Notes: generated by a model from the letters alone, not told the origin. Positions 52,833-60,723 are shown, counted from the first letter of the stretch. The stretch is 64,000 nt of DNA from Tamlana flava (GCF_041287255.1 NZ_JBGGTX010000001.1:868001-932000), one strand, 5' to 3'. Numbers and translations are program-made.

Positions 52833-53633
52833 TCATGTTTGCAATTTGCCAGCTGGAAATTTATTAATCTCCCTATTGGTCAATGCATCTTTTATAAATT
52901 CAGGTAATAGTTTGTCCAGCATCATCAAACATTTATTTATAAAACCTGGTACGATTAGTTTTCTCCTTTTCAACATGGCATTGATAGCTATTCTTGAAGC
53001 CTCTTTCGGATTTAGCACCGTATTTCTGGGTATCCAACCTAAAATTCGGTTTTGATAGCATAGTCTTGTAGTGGTATTTAACCCACCTGGACAAATCGTT
53101 GTTACAGAGATATTGTCCTTTTTCAACTCTTTACCCAAACTTTTAGAAAAGGAAGTTAAGTATGCCTTTGTAGCTCCATAAACCTGCTTTTTGGGCAACG
53201 CAAAAAAACTGGCCATACTACTTATGTTCAATATGGCGGCAGGTGCAGCGGCCTTCATATTTTTCAGCAAAAGCTTAATCAACAGTGTTGGTGTTGTTAC
53301 ATTTACCGCTATTTGCTTGAGAATGAATTCTTCGTTCAATCCTTCAAATAGGCCCCTACTTAATACGCCGGCATTGTTAACTAAGTATTTAATTTGAAGT
53401 TTGTGTTTGTCAACATATTCTGCAATGTCATAACAGCTTTTGGTCGTACTTAAATCGAGCTCTAAATAATGGACATCCACATGCATATTTTCCTTAATGA
53501 AGTTTGATAGCTCAGGCAATCCAGAATTTGGTAATGCAACAAGCATTAAATTCATATTTTTTTCTGCAAACTGCAAGGTCATAGCTTTTCCAAAACCTTG
53601 GCTCGCGCCTGTAATTAATGTATACGCTTTCAT
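52833..53633 (-). CDS. Classical SDR oxidoreductase
   Basis: A 266-aa short-chain dehydrogenase: Thr7-Gly-Ala-Ser-Gln-Gly-Phe-Gly for NAD(P), Asn-Asn-Ala-Gly near 87-90, Ser-Ser-Met-Ala near 138-141, and Tyr-Gly-Ala-Thr-Lys as YxxxK near 152-156. It resembles 3-oxoacyl- or 17-beta-hydroxysteroid-type dehydrogenases with a C-terminal basic hydrophobic segment (Lys-Arg-Arg-Lys-Leu-Ile-Val-Pro-Gly), suggestive of membrane contact. Substrate unknown. In the gene set between another SDR on each side. Confidence 0.88.
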   Translation of the reverse strand: MKAYTLITGASQGFGKAMTLQFAEKNMNLMLVALPNSGLPELSNFIKENMHVDVHYLELDLSTTKSCYDIAEYVDKHKLQIKYLVNNAGVLSRGLFEGLNEEFILKQIAVNVTTPTLLIKLLLKNMKAAAPAAILNISSMASFFALPKKQVYGATKAYLTSFSKSLGKELKKDNISVTTICPGGLNTTTRLCYQNRILGWIPRNTVLNPKEASRIAINAMLKRRKLIVPGFINKCLMMLDKLLPEFIKDALTNREINKFPAGKLQT

Positions 53634-53683
53634 ATTTTTATGATTTAATTATAAAAACAAGTTTTTAATTTTCTAAAAAGAGA

Positions 53684-54502
53684 TTACAAACTTCTAGCTT
53701 GTACCTTTCTATTTGCCCAAATCAGAATTCTTTCCGATAAAATTGGTGTAAATTTTTGCATAAAAAAGTTTAATTTTCCGAGCCATGTTAAGGTGGTAAT
53801 AAACTTTCTTTTTCTTATATTTTCCAATATTCTACTCGCTACATGCCCTTTTGAATGCACTCGATATTTAGATCTATCTTCCAGTTCAATCAAAGAGCCA
53901 TTTTCAGAAATCGTTGTTTTACCCTTCTCAATTTCTGTTATCCCAACATATACTAAACCCACATGGATATTTGATTTTGCTTCTTCAATTCTTATAGATT
54001 CTGCGACTGCACGTAACGCCATTTTAGAAGAACAATAAGCCGAATTACTTGGCAAACCTCTTATTCCCGCAACGCTGGAAACAAAAACCAAGCTTCCTTT
54101 TGAATTTCTTAAATAAGGCAAAGCTAATTTTGATAGATTAACTGAGGCAAAAACATTAATATCAAACACTCTTTTAAACACATCTGAATTTAAATTTGAA
54201 AATTTACCACGCATAGACACACCTGCGTTATTAACCAAAATATCTAACTTCCCAAAACTATTTATTGTTTTGTCTATCAATTTTTTTGCATTATCAAGAT
54301 TAGTAATATCCGCACAAAAAGAATCAACATTTAAACCCTTCAGCCGTAATTCCTTTTCTGCTTTTATCAATTTTTCCTTATTTCTCCCGTTTAGCATTAT
54401 GCAAGCTCCTTGAGCCCCAAAACATAAAGCCGTTGCTTTACCAATGCCCTGACTAGATCCCGTTATTAAAACCACTTTATTTTTTAATGTATATGCTTCC
54501 AT
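53684..54502 (-). CDS. Classical SDR oxidoreductase
   Basis: A 272-aa short-chain dehydrogenase: Thr14-Gly-Ser-Ser-Gln-Gly-Ile-Gly, Asn-Asn-Ala-Gly-Val near 91-95, Val-Ser-Ser-Val-Ala near 142-146, catalytic Tyr-Cys-Ser-Ser-Lys near 156-160. The C-terminal part again carries a basic, hydrophobic tail (Lys-Arg-Lys-Phe-Ile-Thr-Thr-Leu-Thr-Trp). Lies five bases after the upstream epimerase gene, so co-translated. Substrate unknown, likely a lipid-type ketone or alcohol. Confidence 0.88.
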   Translation of the reverse strand: MEAYTLKNKVVLITGSSQGIGKATALCFGAQGACIMLNGRNKEKLIKAEKELRLKGLNVDSFCADITNLDNAKKLIDKTINSFGKLDILVNNAGVSMRGKFSNLNSDVFKRVFDINVFASVNLSKLALPYLRNSKGSLVFVSSVAGIRGLPSNSAYCSSKMALRAVAESIRIEEAKSNIHVGLVYVGITEIEKGKTTISENGSLIELEDRSKYRVHSKGHVASRILENIRKRKFITTLTWLGKLNFFMQKFTPILSERILIWANRKVQARSL

Positions 54503-54507
54503 GATGG

Positions 54508-55497
54508 TTATTTTGATAAAAAATTAATGGTTCTCTCTAACCCAAGATCAAACGGGGTTATTCTATACTCTAATTGGGAAATTGCTTTATTGCAAGAAGC
54601 TCCCCTATTTGTGAATAATGAGTCCAATACCTTGGGGGTCACTGATGCGCCAAATTCAAATACTCCATTGAGCTTATAAAATAACATGAGCGCACCTTTT
54701 ACCATGTTGTAGTTAACTTTTAAAATTTTAATCTTACTTTTTGTTAGCGATTTTATTTTTTTAAAGAGTTGGTTGTAACTGGCATTTTCCCCTCCAATAA
54801 TATATTTTTCACCGCTTTTTCCCTTATCTACAGCCAATAAATGGGCATCCACTACATCATCTATGTACACATAATTAGCAACAACATCAAGCTTTGATGG
54901 AACAATTAAAAAATCGTTTTCTGCAATCATATTTACAAGCCTATTTACACCATTGGAGTAAGTTTTCAACCCAGGTCCGTAAACCCTCGAAAGGTTCAAA
55001 ATAACACTTGGTAAACCTTTTCTTTCATAGTCCAAAACCAATTCCTCGGCCATACTTTTGGTCAGTTCGTAATCATTCGCGTAGGCTTCCAACCTTGGCT
55101 GGGATTCAGTAATTGGCACATCTTTATATGAGGGCCCAAAAACAGAAAGCGTACTGGAATAAATCACTTTTTTAACGTTTGTTTGCTGAGCAGCCTTTAA
55201 TACATTTTCTGTTCCCCGAACATTGGTGTTATAAAAACTATCAACCCTGTTGCATTTTAAATTGGTAAAAGCAGCCGTATGAAAGGCATACGTACAACCG
55301 TCTATAGCAGATTCGATAGAATGAAAATCGCACAAATCTCCCTTGACAGGCAGAATGTTTTTGTGCACCGGAATTTTTTCTGAGTCTACATCCCTTACCA
55401 GCGCAACAACTTCATAGTCTTCATCGGCCAGTTTTTTAGCTAATTGATGGCCAACATAGCCTGTAGCCCCTGTTACAAATACTTTAGACTTTTTCAT
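54508..55497 (-). CDS. Extended SDR (dihydroflavonol reductase/3-beta-HSD-like)
   Basis: A 329-aa Rossmann enzyme: Thr10-Gly-Ala-Thr-Gly-Tyr-Val-Gly17, His-Thr-Ala-Ala-Phe near 73-77, Tyr-Ser-Ser-Thr-Leu-Ser near 113-118, and Tyr-Glu-Leu-Thr-Lys as YxxxK near 142-146. Tyr-Gly-Pro-Gly near 171-174 is typical of this subgroup. Its first 14 bases overlap the end of the upstream CPBP gene. Paralogous to the SDR at 51773; both probably act on related carbonyl substrates. Confidence 0.87.
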   Translation of the reverse strand: MKKSKVFVTGATGYVGHQLAKKLADEDYEVVALVRDVDSEKIPVHKNILPVKGDLCDFHSIESAIDGCTYAFHTAAFTNLKCNRVDSFYNTNVRGTENVLKAAQQTNVKKVIYSSTLSVFGPSYKDVPITESQPRLEAYANDYELTKSMAEELVLDYERKGLPSVILNLSRVYGPGLKTYSNGVNRLVNMIAENDFLIVPSKLDVVANYVYIDDVVDAHLLAVDKGKSGEKYIIGGENASYNQLFKKIKSLTKSKIKILKVNYNMVKGALMLFYKLNGVFEFGASVTPKVLDSLFTNRGASCNKAISQLEYRITPFDLGLERTINFLSK

Positions 55498-56173
55498 TTT
55501 TAATGGTTTTATGTTTAAACGTTACATAATAGAACATTGAAATCTCATAGGTTGCAGATAGTGCCAGGTGAATTAAAAAGGCATACCAAACACTGTCCGT
55601 TAAATAGGTAAATAAGCAAAGGATGATTCCGAAAGGAATAGCACCTATTATTTCTTTTTTTGAATCGAAAATATGGATGAGCACGTATAAAATCGTACTG
55701 TAAAATATGGCCACGGGAAGGCTAAAAATATCAAGAAACATAAATAGAATTACACCCCTAAAGAAGTACTCATAGCAAAACAAAAAGGCAAACCTTATGG
55801 AAAAGTAAACCCAAGCATTTGAAAAATTGTAATGGTTAATTTCCGTTTCATTCAAACCTTCTTGCCTTTTAATACTTGATTGCGACGCAAAAACTGAAAG
55901 AAATACTACGATGAAAAACGGAATCAGGGTGTGCAGTTTTGCAATTTCCAATGATTTTACCAGATAGTTCAATTCCGGTGTTTGGATGTATGACAGAACA
56001 CCAAAAAGAACAATGCCTAATAGGTGTTTTAAATTCAATAAGCGCAAACCATTGGCGGACATCAGTGCGGTTTGCAGATTATTTATCCCTAGCTTTTTGT
56101 AAACCAAACTAACGAAGAAGTACGTGGCGAAACAAACACCAATAAACATCCATATATTAGATAAATCGCTCAT
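55484..56173 (-). CDS. CPBP-type (Rce1-like) membrane protein with altered active site
   Basis: A 229-aa protein with about seven helices. The CPBP/Abi region is present (Cys-Tyr-Glu-Tyr-Phe-Phe-Arg-Gly near 139-146; Tyr-Val-Leu-Ile-His near 169-173; His-Leu-Ala-Leu-Ser near the end). The hallmark Glu-Glu-x-x-x-Arg is Tyr-Glu-x-x-x-Arg here, and the last His-x-x-x-Asn is His-x-x-x-Ser. As the first glutamate is the catalytic one in studied Rce1, this may not be a protease. Part of the minus-strand set with DUF6134 (two bases upstream) and four SDRs. Confidence 0.75.
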   Translation of the reverse strand: MSDLSNIWMFIGVCFATYFFVSLVYKKLGINNLQTALMSANGLRLLNLKHLLGIVLFGVLSYIQTPELNYLVKSLEIAKLHTLIPFFIVVFLSVFASQSSIKRQEGLNETEINHYNFSNAWVYFSIRFAFLFCYEYFFRGVILFMFLDIFSLPVAIFYSTILYVLIHIFDSKKEIIGAIPFGIILCLFTYLTDSVWYAFLIHLALSATYEISMFYYVTFKHKTIKNEKV

Positions 56174-56175
56174 GG

Positions 56176-56901
56176 CTATGCAGGAATTAAGACAACGTTA
56201 AAAAACTTACTAATAGCTTCTACTTTAACACAGGTTCCATTGCTGTAATGAAAAACATTGTGTTTTCCATCTTCAAAATCCACCCTGTACCTTCCATTCC
56301 CCAATGGGCTTATGGGCACCATTTTTTTAAGGTTATCGCAAAAAACGGCAGTAACACCAATAGGCTCGTTGAAGTAAAGCGTGATTAGGTTTCTATTGAT
56401 GGGGTCAATGTTTGACGAGACGGATTCCCCGTCTAGCAAAAGATTGTACCGTCCATTTTTAAGTACAATTTTATGATTGACCTTTGTTTTATTGTTTAGC
56501 GTTCTATGAACTGAAGAATAGACTAAGACTCCATTTCTAAATACTGACTTTTCCTTACCCGTAACACAAAATTTAAAGAGAAACTTGGCGCTGATACGAC
56601 TTTTTAAATTATAAACTGTTGAATCGGAAAAGGCATTTTTGTTTATTTCTATAGTTCCTATAACCTTATCGTTTTTAACAACTTGATAGGTCAATACTTT
56701 ATCAATACGTTTATCGGTGAACGATAGCGTAGCCAAAATGGCCAATAAAAAGAAAACCGCCTTTAGCTTAAGAGCTATTTTTTTGAAATTTAAGAATGAC
56801 TTAATTAAATTATCCATTTTTCTGAACTTCTTGAAGAGGTATAAAATAAGTGCTGGTATCATAACTAGTTCTTTTAAATTTATTTTAACCACCTGATCCA
56901 T
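56176..56901 (-). CDS. DUF6134-like secreted protein
   Basis: A 241-aa protein. Residues about 45-62 form a hydrophobic signal/anchor (Ala-Val-Phe-Phe-Leu-Leu-Ala-Ile-Leu). The mature domain (70-240) is beta-rich and matches my memory of DUF6134: Val-Val-Lys-Asn-Asp-Lys-Val-Ile-Gly, Thr-Leu-Tyr-Phe-Asn-Glu-Pro-Ile-Gly, Tyr-Ser-Asn-Gly. A translation start at 56817 (Met-Asp-Asn-Leu-Ile) is possible, but the upstream 28 codons have a decayed counterpart at 57269-57420 in the same frame, which favours the long form. First gene of the six-gene set. Function unknown. Confidence 0.7.
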   Translation of the reverse strand: MDQVVKINLKELVMIPALILYLFKKFRKMDNLIKSFLNFKKIALKLKAVFFLLAILATLSFTDKRIDKVLTYQVVKNDKVIGTIEINKNAFSDSTVYNLKSRISAKFLFKFCVTGKEKSVFRNGVLVYSSVHRTLNNKTKVNHKIVLKNGRYNLLLDGESVSSNIDPINRNLITLYFNEPIGVTAVFCDNLKKMVPISPLGNGRYRVDFEDGKHNVFHYSNGTCVKVEAISKFFNVVLIPA

Positions 56902-56929
56902 TGCTATGAAAAATGGATTTATTTACCAT

Positions 56930-57019
56930 CTAAGTTTTAAAAAGCAGCAGCAACATCATGATTTTTGTGATGGGCTTTATACCGCTGTTAAGTACCTTCT
57001 TAATACTTTTTACTTTTAT
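56930..57019 (-). pseudogene. Remnant of a small lipoprotein gene (signal region)
   Basis: In the minus frame that ends at 56930 the sequence reads Lys-Ser-Ile-Lys-Lys-Val-Leu-Asn-Ser and then Ile-Met-Met-Leu-Leu-Leu-Leu-Phe before a stop, like the start of the lipoprotein at 44851 (Lys-Ala-Leu-Asn ... Ile-Met-Met-Leu-Leu-Ile-Leu-Phe-Gln-Ser-Cys). No start codon, no cysteine. Confidence 0.45.
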
Positions 57020-57029
57020 CAACATTAAT

Positions 57030-57225
57030 CTAAAGTGCTTCCCAAGTATTTTCATTTATAAATTTTTTAATTTCAGGTTTATAAGAACAAGCCTTAACCT
57101 GAGCTTTAACTAAATTTAATTTTATAAAAATCCTTGTACAATGATCCTCATCAGGATTCGCGAAATTTTGATGATCCTTTATCACTTCTTTTTACACAAA
57201 AAACCTACTAATTACGCTTAAACAT
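57030..57225 (-). pseudogene. Remnant related to the Asp-His-Cys ORF at 45262
   Basis: Aligns without gaps to the 45262 ORF over about 40 residues, including Asp-x-Asp-His-Cys and Ile-Phe-Ile-x-Leu-Asn-Leu, with one internal stop (TAA at 57192-57194). It ends Asn-Glu-Asn-Thr-Trp-Glu-Ala-Leu-stop. Confidence 0.5.
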
Positions 57226-57268
57226 CCCTTCCTGTTTTCCAATCGGTTCTTCTTTTGAAGATGGTCAA

Positions 57269-57420
57269 TTAAAAGAAAACAGATTTTAGCTTCAATGCTA
57301 TTTTTTTAAGACTGACCGACGACTTGTTAGAATTATCAGCCTTTTTCAATTTCTTGAAGAGATATAAAATAAGTGCTGGTATCATTGCTAATAGTTTTAG
57401 ATTATTTTTACTATCGCAAA
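57269..57420 (-). pseudogene. Truncated copy of the start of the DUF6134 gene
   Basis: Reads Leu-Ala-Met-Ile-Pro-Ala-Leu-Ile-Leu-Tyr-Leu-Phe-Lys-Lys and later Lys-Lys-Ile-Ala-Leu-Lys-Leu-Lys, matching residues about 12-48 of the gene at 56176, then stops. Strong DNA-level identity too (for example TATAAAATAAGTGCTGGTAT in both, plus strand). Confidence 0.7.
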
Positions 57421-57443
57421 GTTATTGGCAGACAATAAGATTA

Positions 57444-57478
57444 ATATCCGAGAAGGTCTATGATAGATAAATTAGGAT
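57444..57478 (-). promoter_or_regulatory. 35-nt conserved element, copy 3
   Basis: Plus-strand form ATATCCGA-N18-AATTAGGAT, same 35-base length as the other two. It starts 19 bases after the end of the AraC-type regulator gene and precedes the decayed copy and the six-gene set. Confidence 0.5.
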
Positions 57479-57497
57479 GTCCAACGATTATCTCGGA

Positions 57498-58664
57498 CTA
57501 TTCCTTTTCTCTAAAAGTGGTAGGTGTTTCTCCAGTGAATTTCTTAAAAGCGGAGTAAAATGTTGACTTTGAATTGAATCCGCATTCCAAGCCTATAGCG
57601 ACAATCGTGTATTCACTAAATTCATCGTTGGACAAAAACTTTTTGGCTTGTTCTACTCGCAAAAAGTTTATAAAATCGGAGAAGTTAAATTGGCTATATG
57701 AATTAATCAATTTAGACAAATGGCTCTTGCTAATCCCCAATTCTTCGGTAACCGTTTCCATACTTAGTAGCGGATTTAGGTATAGTTTACTTTTTATAAT
57801 ATGGCTTTTTACCGCATCAAATTCCTTTTGGTGCCTTTCATTAATAAATTCATCCTTTTGGGCAACAAACTGATTTTCTGTGTTTGAAGAAATTAAAACT
57901 TCATTGTTTGCAATGGTACTTCGTAAAAAAATTCGGTCCTGCACCACAGTATATTTATAAAACCCTTGATAACCTATCCAATATAATAGTATCGAAGTAC
58001 CCAAGCGTAAAGGATAATAAGCTGTTTTATCTTCAAACTCACCTTTTATTATAATGGCCACTATCCAAAATAAAATCAACACCACGCCCCATTTAAAAAA
58101 CAGTTTTATCCATTTTAGGTCATCGTAGGCCAAAATATAATCTAGCATTTCGTGCTTCCTAAAAACTAGAATACTGGTATTAGCGAATAAGAAAATAGCA
58201 TAAACAGCATTTAAAATTTCCTCATATTTAGTGTAAGTCTTTATTAGGCTGTCATCTGTATTTGTCGGGTCGTGATACATAATAGATATAACAACTAACC
58301 TTAATACAATTTCCAAAATAAAAATGACCATGGAAGGTTTAATGAAATCATTTACACGTTTTTCAACCCGTAAAAAGTTGGCAGTAAACGCATAAAACAT
58401 GGGAAATATTAATAAATACCATGGTACCTCAAGATGTTTGATAACATATAAACTACAAATAATTTCTTTGTCAATAAGCCAAGCCTGTAAATTATTAAGG
58501 GAAATGAATAGTACCGTTAAATTTAGAAATATAATGACTTTATCAAATTTCTTTTTAACGAAGATGGTCACAAGATTAAAACCAAAACCTTGTATAACGC
58601 CGGCAATCAATAAAAAATTGATGACTGTTTTTACAAAGTCAAAGCCTTCTTTTTCTAAACTCAT
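57498..58664 (-). CDS. AraC-family regulator with N-terminal membrane domain
   Basis: A 388-aa protein. About seven hydrophobic helices fill residues 10-235, then a linker, then an AraC-type double helix-turn-helix (about 285-385) with Leu-Gly-Ile-Ser-Lys-Ser-His-Leu-Ser-Lys-Leu-Ile and the final Gly-Phe-Asn-Ser-Lys-Ser-Thr-Phe-Tyr-Ser-Ala-Phe-Lys-Lys-Phe-Thr-Gly-Glu-Thr-Pro, a near-perfect C-terminal AraC signature. The membrane part is probably the sensor; the ligand is unknown. It lies just upstream of the 35-nt element and the six-gene set on the same strand and is their likeliest regulator (inference). Confidence 0.9.
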   Translation of the reverse strand: MSLEKEGFDFVKTVINFLLIAGVIQGFGFNLVTIFVKKKFDKVIIFLNLTVLFISLNNLQAWLIDKEIICSLYVIKHLEVPWYLLIFPMFYAFTANFLRVEKRVNDFIKPSMVIFILEIVLRLVVISIMYHDPTNTDDSLIKTYTKYEEILNAVYAIFLFANTSILVFRKHEMLDYILAYDDLKWIKLFFKWGVVLILFWIVAIIIKGEFEDKTAYYPLRLGTSILLYWIGYQGFYKYTVVQDRIFLRSTIANNEVLISSNTENQFVAQKDEFINERHQKEFDAVKSHIIKSKLYLNPLLSMETVTEELGISKSHLSKLINSYSQFNFSDFINFLRVEQAKKFLSNDEFSEYTIVAIGLECGFNSKSTFYSAFKKFTGETPTTFREKE

Positions 58665-58832
58665 TAAATTGGTTGGTTAGTCACCTACTAATTTATAAAA
58701 AAAGAGCGAGTTTTATACAATTCAAACGGGTATTGGTCAATATTTCAGGCAAATAGGAAGGTTTTTTAACCAGAAGCCGTTAAATAAAGAATAAAGTATT
58801 AAGATTCCAACAAGGGTGTTTCCACATCATAC

Positions 58833-58982
58833 CTAGCATAATCCTACTTTAGGCACTCGTAATTTATGTTGGTTTCTTTGCATAAATAATGCTTTGTAAC
58901 TTTTTTTAACAACCACGTAGCTAATATATTTATCCATAAATTTGGATAGAAACGAATTTTGGTATGTTGCTGTAGTTTTCAT
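58833..58982 (-). CDS. Possible 49-aa small protein
   Basis: A short open frame from ATG 58982 (Met-Lys-Thr-Thr-Ala-Thr-Tyr-Gln-Asn-Ser-Phe) with basic, aromatic and Lys-rich composition and no membrane segment. A TAnnTTTG box lies 18 bases upstream. It fills the otherwise empty 447-base spacer between the AraC-type gene and the HTH gene. No family recognised; coding status is uncertain. Confidence 0.45.
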   Translation of the reverse strand: MKTTATYQNSFLSKFMDKYISYVVVKKSYKALFMQRNQHKLRVPKVGLC

Positions 58983-59000
58983 AACTATTTCATTACGATA

Positions 59001-59008
59001 CAAAAGTA
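59001..59008 (-). promoter_or_regulatory. Candidate -7 box of the 49-aa ORF
   Basis: Minus strand TACTTTTG, 18 bases before the ATG at 58982. Confidence 0.38.
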
Positions 59009-59111
59009 ACAGCAATATTTCGCAAACGTCTTAGAGAATCATCCAAAAATTTCACATTTTTTTCTTAAATTTCACAAAATCTACGAAAACCTACTTACAA
59101 TTTCTCAAAAA

Positions 59112-60110
59112 ATGCAAGAGCAATTCATCAAGCACCTTAAAGAAAAGGCCAACAATAACACTTCCTTTGTTGAGGAAATAGCCGGTATACTGGACGTCGG
59201 GTACGATGCAGCATACAGAAGAATAAACCTAAAAACCAATATCTCTCTTGAAGAGGGCGTAAAATTGGCCAAGCACTATAAAATTTCGCTCAATAAGTTA
59301 TTTGAGGTTGGAAGTTCGAACATGATTGTTACCGAAATATCACCACCAATTAATGATGTGCAAGGTCTGGAAACTTGGATTGAACAGTCTATTCATAACA
59401 TTAGCGCCTTGAAAAGAATTAAAAATGCCCAGTTCATCTACTCCAGTAAAGACATTCCCTTATTTCATACACTAACAGATTCTCTTTTAACGCGTTACAA
59501 AATGTACGTTTGGTTAAAAGACCTTAATACCGAAATGGCCAAAACCAAAATATCCTTTGACGATTGGGTACAAACCATTCCAAAATCGTTATTGGATAGC
59601 GCTTTTGAATTGGGTGAAATTTATAAACACACCAATATAACAGAGCTTTGGAGCGACAATACAGTAAATGGCTCTATTCAGCAAGTACTTTATTATTTTG
59701 AGGCTGGACTCGTTTCCAAAGATTTGGCCCTTCGAATTTGTGATGACATCCACGAAGTTATCGATCATGTAGAAAAACAAACTATAGATCAAAGTATTGG
59801 TGGCCAAAACAACTCCAACTCATTCATGTTGTATAAATGTGATTTGCATATGCTTACAAATACCATAATGGTCATTACCCCTTTTGGCAAAATGTTTTTT
59901 TCCCCCTTTACTGTACTAAGCTATTTTAAAATCGAGCACCAAGAAACCTGTGAAATGATGTATGAATTTTTGCAGAAGCAAATGTCCAATTCAAAACTCT
60001 TGGCAACAGCTGGTGAAAGGGATAGAACCCTTTTCTTTAAAAAGGTTCATCAAAAGATATCCATTGCCAAAGAACGCATCAATATGGATGATAAAATGAC
60101 GTTTTTATAA
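59112..60110 (+). CDS. HTH-type cytosolic regulator (unnamed family)
   Basis: A 332-aa soluble protein. The N-terminus (about 17-60) resembles a lambda-repressor-like HTH: Val-Glu-Glu-Ile-Ala-Gly-Ile-Leu-Asp-Val-Gly-Tyr-Asp-Ala-Ala-Tyr-Arg-Arg-Ile followed by Leu-Glu-Glu-Gly-Val-Lys-Leu-Ala-Lys-His-Tyr-Lys-Ile-Ser-Leu-Asn-Lys-Leu-Phe. The rest is helical without a recognised ligand domain. Homologues occur widely in Flavobacteriia with this layout. Probably a transcription factor; target and signal unknown. Single gene; a small gene follows 77 bases later. Confidence 0.7.
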   Translation: MQEQFIKHLKEKANNNTSFVEEIAGILDVGYDAAYRRINLKTNISLEEGVKLAKHYKISLNKLFEVGSSNMIVTEISPPINDVQGLETWIEQSIHNISALKRIKNAQFIYSSKDIPLFHTLTDSLLTRYKMYVWLKDLNTEMAKTKISFDDWVQTIPKSLLDSAFELGEIYKHTNITELWSDNTVNGSIQQVLYYFEAGLVSKDLALRICDDIHEVIDHVEKQTIDQSIGGQNNSNSFMLYKCDLHMLTNTIMVITPFGKMFFSPFTVLSYFKIEHQETCEMMYEFLQKQMSNSKLLATAGERDRTLFFKKVHQKISIAKERINMDDKMTFL

Positions 60111-60187
60111 ACCCATTCACAGTTAATGTAACGTTAAACCTCCTTAAAAAATTTGAAATTACACTGATTTTCATTATTTTAGGGGTT

Positions 60188-60562
60188 ATGATTCAAGAAG
60201 ACAAAGAAAAATATTTAGACGTTTTAGAAGACTCCATAACCTATTTGGAAAATCACGGTTTCGAAAACATCAAAGCCGATACGGAAGGTTACGAAACTCC
60301 AAAATCATACACCAAGGCAGGTAGCAACATCTCCGTTACTCCTGATTTGGTAGCTATTAAGGAAGGTAGGAAATATTACTTTGACATCAGTCTAAAATCA
60401 GAAAAGCCAAAACTTTTAAAATCCAAATGGCTCTTCCTAAACACATTAAGTAATCTAAAATCGCATCGCTTTAAGTTAATCACTAAAAGGGGACACTACA
60501 AATTCACCCAAGATATGTTAGATGGTATCAACCTGAGTGATAAAAAGCTGATTAAGATTTAA
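60188..60562 (+). CDS. Conserved small protein, possible PD-(D/E)xK-like fold
   Basis: A 124-aa soluble protein. It begins with a helical part (Tyr-Leu-Asp-Val-Leu-Glu-Asp-Ser-Ile), then Thr-Pro-Asp-Leu-Val-Ala-Ile-Lys-Glu-Gly-Arg-Lys-Tyr-Tyr-Phe-Asp-Ile-Ser-Leu-Lys at about 54-73, a Pro-Asp ... Tyr-Tyr-Phe-Asp-x-x-x-Lys pattern like the core strands of PD-(D/E)xK proteins, but the catalytic spacing is not canonical. It resembles in outline the 125-aa protein at 96-473. It is 161 bases upstream of rpoD. Function unknown. Confidence 0.6.
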   Translation: MIQEDKEKYLDVLEDSITYLENHGFENIKADTEGYETPKSYTKAGSNISVTPDLVAIKEGRKYYFDISLKSEKPKLLKSKWLFLNTLSNLKSHRFKLITKRGHYKFTQDMLDGINLSDKKLIKI

Positions 60563-60723
60563 ATATCTACTTGATATTTAAATTGTGACCATTCCTTTTT
60601 CTTTGGGTCTTATAAACAGAAAGTTAAAAAAATTTAAACTTTTTGTAACATTTACTTGTTATATTACGTATAACCTCCAAATGCCCTTTTTATTCACGTT
60701 TTAAATTAACAGGAGAACATTAG

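Larger units (their letters stand above)
56902..57497. other. Gene-free stretch filled with decayed copies
   Basis: This 596-base interval holds no intact gene. It contains, from right to left: the third 35-nt element, a broken copy of the 5' end of the DUF6134 gene, a broken copy of the Asp-His-Cys ORF, and the signal region of a small lipoprotein. Each is listed separately. Confidence 0.65.

Noticed and set aside
51773..56173. Polyketide or non-ribosomal peptide cluster around the SDR genes
   Set aside because: No ketosynthase, acyl carrier protein, adenylation or glycosyltransferase gene is present in the window.
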